A stretch of 15,000 bases of DNA. Source: Larix sibirica (taxonomy: Eukaryota > Streptophyta > Pinopsida > Pinales > Pinaceae). The position numbers and the translations under genes were made by a program. Within the stretch, counting starts at the first letter, position 1. Each line of letters opens with the position of its first letter. The stretch is from assembly GCA_004151065.3 (NCBI GenBank), contig NWUY0300076718.1:1-15000 (forward strand), in the 5' to 3' direction. Positions 1 through 9,800 of this stretch are shown piece by piece. The notes beneath the pieces are model-generated. The model was not told the origin of the DNA and ran no database searches. It worked only from the letters and a program-made list of their open reading frames with translations.

Positions 1-307
1 GTCATTCGATTGACAAATATATCTCTCACAAAAGCACCTCTTCCTGGGGATGTTTTTATTCTTATTCCTGTTTCTGAATTGATAGCTTGGATATCTTCTG
101 CTCGAACATCCTGTATTCCACCTGACATTTCACTGCCTAGAGCAATTATAGCACTTGTAGGTGATACGCCAACAAGACGACGGATGACAATATGTTCACT
201 GGGCATGCCATACGAGATTCCGTATTCATCCCAGCCACTCTTTATTGCAACTATATCATCACCTGATTCGACATAGCAGTCCTCGATACGCACATATGAA
301 CAGGAAT
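1..307 (-). CDS. GH28 exon d (DD, RIK motifs; runs off window)
   Basis: The exon starts after a CATATGCAG acceptor and completes the Asp codon split at the previous donor. It encodes about 102 codons: the YVESGDDIVAIKSGW block (Asp-Asp at 260-255), YGISYGMPSEHIVIRR, SPTSAIIALGSEMSGG, then GIRIKT (Arg-Ile-Lys at 62-54) and GRGAFVRDIFVNRM. There is no stop. The frame continues past base 1, so the exon end is unknown. The His of the classical GHG motif is not present. Confidence 0.93.
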
Positions 308-3300
308 CTGCATATGAAAGGGAAAAAAATATCAATTATCTAAGCTGCAAGTATGGCATCTCTCAATGCTATAGATGTCACAAAAAGTCTTAAAAGGAGA
401 TCATTTGCTAATAAATATGTAAAATTCCACTGAACTCTTCTTGCAGCTTCAAGCAGACACAAACTACCTATGAAAAGGCATTTAAATTTGTTCGTCCTGT
501 AATTGTTCTGTAGTCCTTTTTACCGGTTAAAGTAAGAACACGGATGTAGGAAAGAGAATGCAATCCGTAATGTATTATATACCAATTACCATTGCTTCGA
601 AATTCATTTCCAATCAAATAGAAGGAACATTACCTCTAGTGGTTTAGAAGGAACAGCCAGGAAGATATATAAGAAGTTTAGTCATGCATGCAATGCTTCA
701 CTACAGTAACATAAGAGATGATTTTGATTCTCAAATTGGATATGGTACATGGAAAATAATCCATGTCAACATGGTTACTCTAAAATAAAATGTTTTGATG
801 GTAGAACTCTAATTTTGCATTTGATTTTCATCAAGCATTTATGTTCAGGCTTCTTTTTTAATGGTTCTTTCTTTAAATACAGCTTAAATTAAGAGAGAAA
901 AAGCATGAAATTTGAAAATGGTTCTTACGAATCTGAATTTTTTATATAGCCATTTGTATTAATTTTCGGATTTAAAACATTAACCTTTCTTGAAACTCGT
1001 AAAAGGCTTAATATTTGTCTGAGTTGCTGATAAGATGAGTAGCATCCTGCTAAAAAAACTGCTGGTCCAATTCTCTTCACAGTCGACAGAATTCCTATAT
1101 CCTTTTGGGCGGATATCAGATATACTTCACACGGCATATTTCTTTACGGATAACATTATAGGATCAGACTTCTTTCAGGGCATGCAACAAATGAGAATTT
1201 CTATGCAGGCATTCTTTTGACATATGAGGATTTTCTGGTGACAGGTTCCTCCACCTTTTAAAATGATTCCTAAACTAAGAAGGTCACATGTATCTTATTA
1301 TTTTCCAAGAAGTGTTTAAACTAAAGAAGAAATGCAGATAGCACATTTGAGCAAATCTTCCCAACTCGAAAATAAAAAGTTTGAAAGTAGGCTTCAGAGA
1401 GGTGTAGTTTAAATCCTTGTGATCTTCGAGACAGACAAGAAGGATTACATTAAGAACAAAAAATCGCACATCCTGTTTCACAATGTTCAAACTTCAGAAC
1501 TAAAATGATCCTCCGAATGCAGGCTAGTAAAAATGAGTGATACTTATCAAAAAAGACCTATGGTCGCAGATCTTACAGTTTGAGAATAATATTTAGTCCT
1601 TTTATTGTTTATGGAACCTTATCTCCGTGTAAAAAGCCCTTATGTTAAACCCTTTCCTTAAAAGAATCCTTGTAATAAAGGGTTAGCATAACACTTTGGT
1701 TGACTTGAAGACTATCTACATCATTTCTAAAAATGGTAGGATCCTGGCTGAAAATCGAACAGCCAAGTCCGATCTTAAGAAAGAAACTTCCTCCAAAATG
1801 AACGAACTGGTCATCCATGAAATGTTGTCCAACATTTCCGGAGGAAAAAAATACATGTTGAAAGAATCACATTCCACACAGCCATCCCAGTTTTTCAAAT
1901 CAGTCCACTTGTCGCCAAACACAACACCTTTCCAATGTAGAGGAGCTACAAAAAGAACATTACACTCAGCGACCACCCAAGCCCAAAATGATTTGGTAAT
2001 TTTAAAATTCCAGCAAACATGCTTGAAAGTTTTTAGTCTGTGGCAAACTTAGCCCAATGCGATGTAATCAACCCTTTATTACTAGACCATTATCAAGAAC
2101 CACATAAGTACTCGAGACTTCCAAATATCATGAGACCTCTAGAGCTACCTGATTCATGATCTTGAACATTCCACTTTCTATTAAGAGGATTGGCCATTAC
2201 ACAAGTGGGTTGTATGATGTATCTTGTCATATAGCTCTTTGGCTCAATATATCTTCCCATAAGTCCATTTCCAATCCCTCCAAATAGGACCACAGAATAT
2301 CTAAACTGAGCTTGAATAAAAAAGTCGTCTGTAATTGTCTAACAAAGATTAGTACAGGCAATTTAGTCAATTGCCTAAACGCTGTGGGAGTGATTAACAG
2401 CTAGTCGTGAGAGCTACTTGCCAGAATGCATGTTCCACAGATTTCCCACAATATGAAAGCTTTTCTTCACCAAACATTTTCCTAGACAAGAAGGAAGTAA
2501 CCCAAGTTGCCCTTGATCCATCTTAAAACTCCAGATTGATCAGGCAAACAAATCTCAACATCGTTAATAATCCACATGGTCCTAGAGCAATTGCAAAGAG
2601 ACCAACTGCCAATCATGCCAATTTTCCTTGAGGACACAAGAACCTGGTATCTTAAAAGCTTCCTCTGTACAATCTATATCATAGAGACCATGAGGGCCTA
2701 GTATGCCATCAATATGTACAAGATTTTGAATATGGTGCCAAACTAGTATCTACGTGTGGCCTCTCACATCCCTAATGAGTCAATGACCCCTTTTGCAGCT
2801 AGCACAAACCCCTACACACAAATAACGATCAGACCAAGCCCTCCCGCTCCTCTCAGTTAGGCTTCATCACTATTGAGGGTTCGTCCATGGAGTTTTCTCT
2901 CTAGTCCCTTGTCATCAAATGAAGGCTATGGGAGGTTTCATCCATCCAATTCAAGTAAATCTGAACTTTTTGACCTAACATCTAAGATACGAGGGTTTCT
3001 CTTGGTTGAATCTTCCATTTTTAAGGCATCCTTGCTGCAAAATCTTACCATTGTGAATTTGTCTACCTCCAACACCTTGTGATATTAACTTGTCACACGA
3101 TTGCATGGCACTTGTCCTACCTAGTTGTTGATTCCTCCTACAACATGGCATTTAGGGTTCAAAATTGCAAGACTTCACAAGTGCATTCACTCTTACTTTG
3201 TGGTTTGCATAGTTAGATATTTAATGGAATGAGATAATTGTTTAATTTCATGGTGATTGTAGTGTATTTTCATTTGATGCTTAACGTAAGGGAAGACTCC

Positions 3301-6300
3301 TAAAGAAACGTACAATCAGGGAAGAAACTTTATATTTAGAATTTGAGTTTTTAGATGCAGAGCCTCTACATGTTCCTAAGGAAAGTAGTTGCAAATTGGA
3401 GGACAAAGGTAAGAAATGCACCCTTATAGACTATGAGAAGGTATCAAAAGCACACAAGTTGTTTAATCATGTTGATAAGGTGTCTCTCAGTGGGGATGTT
3501 TTTCAGGAAATTGCGTTTGTAGCAGTGAAGGAGACAAGTGCTGAGGACAGGAATAGTATTAAGCTTTCGCTGGGATCTTCATAAGTTGTTTCAGAAAAGC
3601 CAGTGATCAAGAAGAGGGAAAAAGTAGAGGATGAAAACATGCTACCAGATGAGAGAATGCAGAGGGAAGAAGAAGAGGGTGAGGCTTCAATGCCGAGGAG
3701 ATCTACAAAGATTCTAGCGAAAAGATGGGAGAAGAAAGAAGTAAATTTTGTGATTTTTTCCTTTACAAGTGATTTTGTGAATTCTACTTCATCTAAAACC
3801 CAATTACATTTGAGAACAAAGGAACAAAAAGGAATGGAGATGCAATGGATGCAGATTTTGCATCATTGCAAAAGAATAAGACTCCGGATGATGGTTGAAT
3901 TGCCTAAAGGGAAGAAGTTATTGTGCTACCCGGAAGGGGTTTACTTTAAGGAGATTTTCATCCCAGCAGCAATAATAATCACAATCAAGTTCGTGTTAGT
4001 GTTGGCAGCACAGTTTAGTTGGAGCACCCATCAAATGGATGTGATGAATGTGTCCCCGAATGGTGACCTTGAGGAAGTGGTGTACTTGACCCAACCAGAA
4101 GGTTTTCAGGAGAAAGGTAAGTAGTAGTTGGTTTGTCGGTTGGTAAAAGCGTTCTATGGCTTGAAGCAGGCACTAAGCATCTAAGACCTAGTGGTTCATC
4201 GAAGTGCATTGATTCTGAATTTGTACATCAAAAGAAGTGGAAAGGCATTGCTATTCTTGTTTTGGTGTAGATGATCTCATAATCACATGGAATGGTGCAG
4301 GTTCAATTGGTGAAATAAAACGGGATTTGGATTTAGCTCTTGTGATGATAGATTTTGGGGCTTTTGCTCATAGTCTAGGACTAGACGTATGGCGGCAATA
4401 AAAGAGCATCTTTATCTTTTGAGAAAACTATGCAAAAGAATTGCTAAAGAAGATGGTGAATTGAAAACAATCGGTGACTCCAATTGAGATAGGAGTAAAG
4501 CTATCAATAGATAAAAACCCTAGGAAAGTAGATGCGAAAGTTAACAAATTGGTCATTAAGGAGAAGAGATAGAGTAAAATGGCTAATATTAACTTTTAAA
4601 TAAATAAAATTTAAAATTTAAATGTCAAGCCTAGGCAAAAGTAAATGTAAATATAAGTTATAACTTAGGCTAGTTAAGGTAAATAACCTTAAAAGTTAAT
4701 TGAATCAATTAGGTATTAAGACATGCTCAGGAGTTACGCTTTCTTCTATAGTGAATATGTTGAAAATGATAGCTCAGATAGGAACTTCCACACAGATTTA
4801 GTGTCAAACATGCCGGAAATAATTCAAGTCAAATCTATTTTGTAATTCACAAGTGAAAGTTTTATATTTGGTTGTTAAGTCTAATAAACTGTATTTTTAT
4901 ACATTAGTGATTTAAACTAATCTCATTTGTACATTTCATAGTGAAACTAGGGTTTTGGTATATTAGGGTTTCAGCTCAAGAATAAAGGTAAGTCAAGGAA
5001 GAGTGTTAAGGGTCAAGACACATTCATTTTTCACTCAAAGACAAGTTTTGCCAGGGGCTGATTTATTTCATCTATAAAGCAAAGTTAGAGCACCAGAGAA
5101 GAGCCAGTGTTAGAAATCGGGCAGAGAGCAGCACACAAGTCCATACAGTCGTACAGACCTGGACATATGTACAGTCATACAGACAGTCTGTATAGCAGGC
5201 AGCAACCACCGGCAGTTTTCTCAGTTTTGGCAGGCAAAATTTTCCTCAATAAGTATGCAGATCTGTCACATTTTCGGCTATGTTGCACAAAACTCCTAAA
5301 ATGCCTATGTACCAGTACCGGAAACTCGTGGAAACTCGGAAACTTCTGGGAAACCTAAGGGCCCATGAGCAGCTTGGGACCCATAGGGAATCTAAAAAAA
5401 CCTAGTTTATGGAAAATGAAAACAAATTAACCTTTAAATCATTTCTAAACCTACCTAGAAATTAACCTCTCATTCTTGTTTTATTGTGAGATGATGTGTT
5501 ATTTAAAAAAATTATATGTATAAATATATATACAGCGTTTCCCCTGACGTACCCATTTTGGGGGAGTCACATTTCCAAGTGTCCCCGTTTCCGAGACTTC
5601 TACACATTTCCACGTTTCATGCAACTTAGGTTTTCGGTGTACCATGCAGCTATTAGTTTTATTGTTGTGGAGGTTTCCTTGTAAGCTTTGAATTGTTAAT
5701 GAAAAGTTGATTTGAAGGAGTAAAGTATCTATGTATTGTGGTTTTGTTTCCGCAGTTTATTTTCCAGCTATATGTATGATTATTGCTATGTGAAAAATTC
5801 AATTTCTGTAATTAAATAACAACTCTGTTTAGTTGAAAACATAAAAACAATAGTCACCTAGGATTTAGAAAGTTTAAAGAATAATTATCTAGTATAGTGC
5901 ATTTTCTCTCTCTAATATTTTCTTAACAATATTGCCATAGGCTAAGGAAAAATATATCCTGAAAGGTTGATTATGGTGCCTCTGCCTTTGCTACTGCGTT
6001 GGCAGCTCTCTGAGCTAGCTAGCTTTTGTTTAATTACTCAATTGTTTGTTGTGACTATTGTTGTCGCTTTCCTGCGAACAGATTTTCTTGTTTTGTATGT
6101 TGTGTTTAAGTTTGCTGATGGATAGCCCTTTCCCATCAAAGGAGCCATCAATTGCTAGTAAGTTGTCGTGCAGAAGCTCCAAAGCCCATTCTCCCCTTCA
6201 AATTCATTAGAATTCTAACATACTGATTACATCCTCATTTGAATCTTAAATAATTACATCTAAACAATAGCTCCCTTGCAATAAGCAACCTTAAATCCTT

Positions 6301-7134
6301 TCTTAAAAGTAGTGAGAAAATATAACTTATATAATGCACTTATTTCGCTGGACCAAATTAAAATGTCATATTTCTTTTAAAACGTGAAAAGCTAAGACAC
6401 GTATTCTAACAAAGAGAGATTGAAAAACGGAGCCTAAGATTGTCAGTTGGAGAAAGAGAGAAAGAGAAACATCTGGTAATATCAACTCACAACAATCATT
6501 ACTCTTAGAGTGCAATTTTTTATGAGTCCCAGAAAAATCTTTGAGGTGATGATATAACAGTAACAAATATTAGCACTAACCTGGGTCAATTCCATCGGTA
6601 TTTGGTGAGTCAAGTGGTGCAAGGATAGTTACGTGCTGAATAAGGATATTGCTGGACATTTCAACCACCAGAATGCAAGTACAATGGTCAAACCTTCTGC
6701 ATAATTGAACAGCATAAAGCATTTCTGATTGTATACAGTAATAACATGTTCACATACCTGCTGTATACTGGATGTAAGTTCCATGCAGGTGAGTTTAGGA
6801 AAGTCAGATTTGAAATTATTATATCCTTAGAGTACATCAATTCTACCAGGTAACCTCGTGTGTTTTTCAATATTTTTTTGTGGAATTTTTGCCACCAAAT
6901 TGCTCCTTGCCCATCTATAGTACCATTGTCACCTGCGAATCCATTTAAGATAAATTACAACATGAAAATGATCTCAATAAATAAAGCAGCTTGTTTGGGA
7001 ACTGAATTCACACCTGTTATCACAACATCCGTAAGGTTATATCCATTTATCAAGCTGCTATATCTGGGGCCGGGTGCATCTCTGCCCATTCCATAAGAAG
7101 GCAAAGGTGGGATCAACGGCCAATCTTCTAAATC
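1..7134 (-). CDS. GH28 polygalacturonase-like gene, middle exons (partial)
   Basis: Spliced minus-strand gene with exons 7134-7014, 6932-6758, 6651-6581 and 307-1. GH28 enzymes cleave alpha-1,4-galacturonan in pectin and usually act in the cell wall; substrate is not proven here. The exons encode about 224 residues with no stop, and codon phases match at every junction (1, 2, 1). Visible family features are PLPSYG followed by a GPRYSSLI stretch, NGTIDGQG, WW, NLTFLNSPAWNLHPVY, the NTDGID block, GDDIVAIKSGW, a GSEMSGG block and RIKT. The NTD, DD and RIK residues are present, but the usual GHG histidine is replaced (SPTSAIIALGSEMSGG). I recall this pattern from a plant subgroup such as Arabidopsis At3g62110/At4g23820-type proteins. 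All introns are GT-AG. The N-terminus (signal or anchor and about 100 residues) and the C-terminus lie outside or were not found. The gene looks intact in what is visible. Confidence 0.9.
308..1690. other. Intronic sequence, no recognisable feature
   Basis: AT-rich sequence with only short ORFs on both strands. I see no protein homology, RNA gene or clear repeat structure. Confidence 0.6.
1700..2760 (-). pseudogene. Unrecognised decayed coding-like stretch
   Basis: Minus-strand translation gives several protein-like runs interrupted by frameshifts and stops. From high to low coordinate they are: LGPHGLYDIDCTEEAFKIPG (about 2700-2640), a WHDWQLVSL run then INDVEICLPDQSGVLRWIKG after a frame change (about 2620-2500), an 66-codon open frame 2293-2093 containing VMANPLNRKWNV, and an 86-codon open frame 1976-1716. 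The NPLNRKW motif is loosely like plant F-box/kelch proteins, but I cannot assign a family. It lies in the large GH28 intron on the same strand as the gene. It may be an old transposon or captured gene fragment, or partly chance. Confidence 0.25.
2761..3291. other. Intronic sequence, no recognisable feature
   Basis: There is a 69-codon plus-strand ORF at 2873-3082 with no family resemblance. Nothing else stands out before the copia fragment begins. Confidence 0.5.
3292..4562 (+). mobile_element. Ty1/copia retrotransposon pol fragment, decayed
   Basis: Plus-strand pieces follow copia pol order with many frameshifts and stops. The end of integrase shows TPKETYNQGRN, then HVPKESSCKLEDKGKKC, IDYEKVSKAHKLFN and SGDVFQE. 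A charged linker with RRSTK follows (about 3600-3720). Reverse transcriptase pieces are VELPKGKKLL, a QFSWSTHQMDV stretch, NGDLEEVVYLTQPEGF, LVCRLVKAFYGLKQA (from about 4127), VDDLIIT (about 4270; first residue of the YVDD box is Gly), LGLDVWR and AKELLKK, and GVKLSIDKNPRKVDA. Two consecutive TAG codons interrupt the frame just after EKGK (4122-4127). It stops before the RNase H domain. No LTR, primer-binding site or target duplication is visible, so this is an old internal fragment in the GH28 intron, antisense to that gene. Confidence 0.88.
4589..4699. repeat. Small terminal-inverted-repeat (MITE-like) segment
   Basis: The exact 11-bp inverted repeat TTAACTTTTAA (4589-4599) and TTAAAAGTTAA (4689-4699) bounds 111 bp of AT-rich DNA just after the copia fragment ends. 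No convincing target-site duplication is visible. AT-rich sequence makes chance inverted repeats likely. Confidence 0.3.
4700..5100. other. Intronic sequence, no recognisable feature
   Basis: AT-rich, no open frame of note, no homology seen. Confidence 0.55.
5144..5193. repeat. 26-bp-spaced direct repeat ending in a palindrome
   Basis: TACAGTCGTACAGAC (5144-5158) and TACAGTCATACAGAC (5170-5184) match at 14 of 15 positions. The second runs into the palindrome ATACAGACAGTCTGTAT (5177-5193; 8-bp arms around one base). No function assigned. Confidence 0.5.
5278..5625. repeat. Two diverged inverted copies of a GGAAACTCGGAAAC-type repeat
   Basis: On the plus strand, 5278-5343 contains CTATGTTGCACAAAAC then GAAACTCGTGGAAA and CTCGGAAAC. 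The complement of about 5587-5640 contains CTAAGTTGCATGAAAC, GTGGAAA and CTCGGAAAC in the same order. These are therefore two copies in inverted orientation about 250 bp apart, the left shortened by about 11 bp. They could be ends of a small non-autonomous element or two independent insertions. Confidence 0.35.
5641..6580. other. Intronic sequence near the donor, no recognisable feature
   Basis: A pyrimidine-rich stretch around 5980-6110 includes the palindrome AGCTAGCTAGCT. ORFs are short and without homology. This is the 5' part of the large GH28 intron in gene orientation. Confidence 0.5.
6581..6651 (-). CDS. GH28 exon c (catalytic NTD)
   Basis: The 71-bp exon follows a 106-bp intron (6757-6652). 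The acceptor AG at 6653-6652 was chosen because it joins HPVYS directly to SNILIQHVTILAP, the family spacing. It contains SPNTDGIDP; the catalytic-motif Asn-Thr-Asp codons are at 6602-6594. It ends GACCCAG before the donor GTTAGT. An alternative in-frame acceptor lies 45 bp upstream. Confidence 0.9.
6758..6932 (-). CDS. GH28 exon b (DGQG / WW / HPVY region)
   Basis: The 175-bp exon follows an 81-bp intron (7013-6933; donor GTGTG, acceptor TTCGCAG). Its first two bases complete the Gly codon. It encodes DNGTIDGQGAIWWQKF, then NTRGYLVELMYSKDI, then the NLTFLNSPAWNLHPVYS strand. It ends CAGCAG before GTATGTG, leaving two bases (AG) of a split Ser codon. The beta-helix repeat signature is clear. 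Confidence 0.92.
7014..7134 (-). CDS. GH28 exon a (EDWPLIPPLPSYG region)
   Basis: The 121-bp exon starts after a CTCTACAG acceptor with GAT (Asp) and ends ATAACAG before GTGTG. It encodes 40 codons plus one base, beginning DLEDWPLIPPLPSYG and ending DVVIT. This is the conserved GH28 stretch just after the N-terminal strand region. Phase 0 at its start is assumed from homology because the preceding exon was not found. Confidence 0.9.
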
Positions 7135-7913
7135 CTGTAGAGTAGATCATCAAAGTTATCAGGCATGCCCTATATGCCAAACCGAAAAAATATAGTCAAA
7201 TCATGCAGGAGGGAAAATTAAAGAAAGGAAAAAATATGTGATAGTGTGCAACGTGAAAATAAATTGGACCTATAAAATCATATGAGCTCGGAATATCCAT
7301 AAATACAAAGATATCTCGTCAGAATACGATTAACAAGACAGATAGAAATGACATCAAATGTCGTAGAGATACAGCGATTTATATCTGTAGAAGAGGAAAA
7401 TAATTTTTTTTATGTTAAATGAAATATTATGTACCTCGCGATCGTAAAAGCCCTTAGTTGCAAGGACAAGATAAAATTGTTCGGGCCAGATGGTTATTGC
7501 CACAGAGAAATTATTACATTACAAAACTAGGGCTATGAGATTGCATATTCAGACTCAAAGATGCCATCGGAGTGACAAAATCTGTATGCCCTATAAGACA
7601 TAATAGAGGCATGATTAGTGCATGATTACCAGTTTCTTGAATAATATAACCATGTACAGTCCTAAACGAAACGACAGGAGAGATGCTTCATTTGCCTCAA
7701 CTGTCCACTCCACTCCCACACAAGACTTTCCAAGGATACCTCAACTATACATTCAACTCCCACAACACTTTACAAGGATACTGCCAGTATTTGAGAAGGA
7801 CACTGACATGACCGTAGAATCTACAGATAATATCCTCTGAAAGATCCCGAGAACGTTACTACTATAGTTGCGAGGATAGGTAGATATTTTATGGCTCTAA
7901 AATATATTTAAAT
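7135..7913. other. Upstream intron or 5' region, no recognisable exon
   Basis: In gene orientation this precedes the exon at 7134. The expected GH28 N-terminal sequence (a strand like LTSHxTLFL) was not found. Two imperfect tandem units of about 44 and 41 bp (7697-7740 and 7741-7781, sharing CAAGGATAC endings) are the only structure noticed. Confidence 0.5.
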
Positions 7914-8327
7914 ATATACATCTTTTATTTTTTTTTCAACAAGGAAAAAAGATTCAGCAGCTTGATATTCATAAGTGTATGAATCAGAGTCAATTCGTAC
8001 AAATTCTGAAGGCATCAAAAATAAACCAACGATGCAACAGCTTCAAGAAGCTAATTCATGTTCAACAAAATCCGTTCCTAATCTACCCCCAAATCCACCT
8101 GATAAACATAGATCCAAAGTACAAAACACAACAAAATGCCTTCACCGAGGCTGTAATCAAACAACAGTCAAGTCTAGTATAGAAAAAAAAAAAACAAGAA
8201 ACCGCTCCAAAAGAGCGAAAATACCTCGGTGAATAATCCAAAAAGAAGTTCCCTGCCCAAAGGCACATCAGCTCGGAATATAAACAGATAAGGTTTTTGC
8301 TCAACCCTGAATATACATCTTTTATTT
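7914..8327 (-). mobile_element. Retro-inserted sequence with A tail and 17-bp target duplication
   Basis: The exact 17-bp direct repeat ATATACATCTTTTATTT occurs at 7914-7930 and 8311-8327. Between them, read on the minus strand, about 380 bp ends in a run of As (T-run at 7924-7936 on plus), and the duplicated target begins A-rich (AAATAAAAG). That is the signature of target-primed reverse transcription by a LINE machinery. The insert could be a SINE, a 5'-truncated LINE or a processed transcript fragment. The longest minus ORF inside (8304-8083, 73 codons) has no recognisable family. No A/B box was identified. Confidence 0.6.
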
Positions 8328-8394
8328 ATTTACGTTGGTTCAGTATTTTGACTAATTTAACTTGGTTATATTCTTAGATTTATTTAGTTGGGTT

Positions 8395-9571
8395 TCCCTC
8401 CACTCTACAACCAGAGCTTCATATGGAGTACATTATTCCATCGCTCATCAATCACCTTCCATATGAATAATAATTTGTCATATCCCTCATCCTCCTTGTT
8501 CTCATAATATGGATTTTTTGGTCCTATCTATAGCTTCATAGAAGTAGCTCATTGTGGGTTTGTCACCATCAACCAAACGAAAAACTTTTACCAAAAATTC
8601 ACTAATGGCACACACCTCCTACACACCTGCCCAAATATTCTCCTAGTATGACACTAATCTGCATATGGCCCGCCCCTTTGGTTTAGTGCTAGATGATAAT
8701 GCATGCCACTCATCTGAAAGGAACATTCCTTTCGCCTCCCCCATACAAGTTAGGAGAGATTTAGTGAAATGAAGCTAGTGGCAAAACGTGTGATTGTCGG
8801 ATGCACCAATTTGCTGCTGTTTGTGAATTTCCTCATCGAGCTAAGCACAGATGTATGATTATATATAAATTATGTGATGCTCCTAGTCGATTCAACAATA
8901 TCTTTGATATAAGCAATTTCACCCATATCCTCTAAAATCAAATCAATGCATAGCACAAGGAGTCCAAAACAAGGTCACATACCTCAGCATGAACAACTTC
9001 CTAGCAACCACAAAATTAGTAGCATTATTCATTATGACTTGGACAACATTCTGCACATCTATCTCTTGGATGAACCCATCTAACAACTCAAATAATATGT
9101 CGCATGTTAAATATGTGCAAACGCGTGACAATTAACCAAGAAATTAAGGGTTTTGCCCTTTTGATCAAGGCCATCTGTCTGACATCACAGTGCATCCAAT
9201 GACTTCCTATGATCCCTTAAGCTCTTTCAATTTGCGAGTGCAATTGACTTTTTCATTTAAGGATAGGCCCTCTAAACTCCTCATGGGTATAGGCCTTGTA
9301 CCATGGGCCAGCAATAGCAACAACATCAAACATAGACTAGGAGAACAAGTTGTTCTTGGCAAACATCTACCCACAAGCATGTTTGCTTCCTACTCTCCTT
9401 TATTTTAACCACTAACTTAATAGAACGTTGTGCGCCAATTGTAGTTCTCAGAACAAAGAAAGGTAAGGTCATTGTGGAAGGTGAGGTTGAGGAAAAGTTC
9501 TCACTTCTTGCAACTCTTCTTGTTGCAAGCTCAATTCTCACCACTGCCCTCTCATCTCTCTTTCTACCCAT
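8395..9571 (-). mobile_element. Decayed hAT transposase (DUF659-type)
   Basis: Minus-strand peptides follow the plant hAT transposase order. RTTIGAQRSIK (about 9450) is the linker after the BED finger. AIAGPWYKAYTHEEFRGPIL lies near 9310-9250. The DUF659 catalytic part shows LFELLDGFIQEIDVQNVVQV and MNNATNFVVA, then LFWTPCAMHCIDLILEDMGE and IAYIKDIVES (about 8880-9100). The C-terminal side shows FTNSSKLVHPTITRFATSF (about 8800) and KVIDERWNNVLHMKLW (about 8430-8480). There are many stops and frame changes. The usual TDNAS aspartate is Asn here (MNNAT), while the C-x2-H of PCAMH is kept. Terminal inverted repeats and 8-bp duplications were not located, nor was the BED finger itself. It lies 5' of the GH28 exon, possibly inside an upstream intron. 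Confidence 0.85.
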
Positions 9572-9800
9572 ATCTTGAAGTGATTTACTGACAATATGAA
9601 TGATTTTAGAAACCTTTCCAAGTCTCTGTCATTTACTAGACTTAGTTTCCTTTAGGGATTCCCCCTTATGCCGAAGAAGAGCAGGCTTGAAGAAAGTGAA
9701 AGTGCTATCAAGGTGACATTGGGTAGCCTTTCTATCTTTAACCCTAGGGTTTCACCTGTGGCTAGAGCTTTTCCACCCAAGGTGAGGGTTTGGGAGGTAA

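Larger units (their letters stand above)
308..6580 (-). other. 6.27-kb intron of the GH28 gene
   Basis: Donor GTTAGT (6580-6575) and acceptor TATGCAG (ending 308) are both canonical, and the reading phase across the intron is preserved. It is about 60 to 77 times longer than the two neighbouring introns. It carries a copia fragment, a MITE-like inverted repeat, an inverted repeat pair and other decayed sequence. This size is ordinary for conifers and unusual for compact plant genomes. Confidence 0.85.

Noticed and set aside
3603-4124. 173-codon plus-strand ORF as a host gene
   Set aside because: It is a chance joining of shifted copia frames; only its last part matches RT.
5496-5684. 62-codon plus-strand ORF
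   Set aside because: It lies in the inverted repeat region with no homology; likely chance.
7436-7510. Possible short minus-strand GH28 exon (peptide QFYLVLATKG, followed by GT)
   Set aside because: Only a loose similarity to the expected TLFL strand, no convincing acceptor and wrong neighbouring residues.
7975-8232. Overlapping plus-strand ORFs of 85 and 67 codons
   Set aside because: They are antisense within the A-tailed retro-insert and show no domain.
9740-9751. AACCCTAGGGTT, head-to-head telomere-like units
   Set aside because: A 12-bp palindrome without further telomere repeats; too short to indicate a fusion or interstitial telomere.
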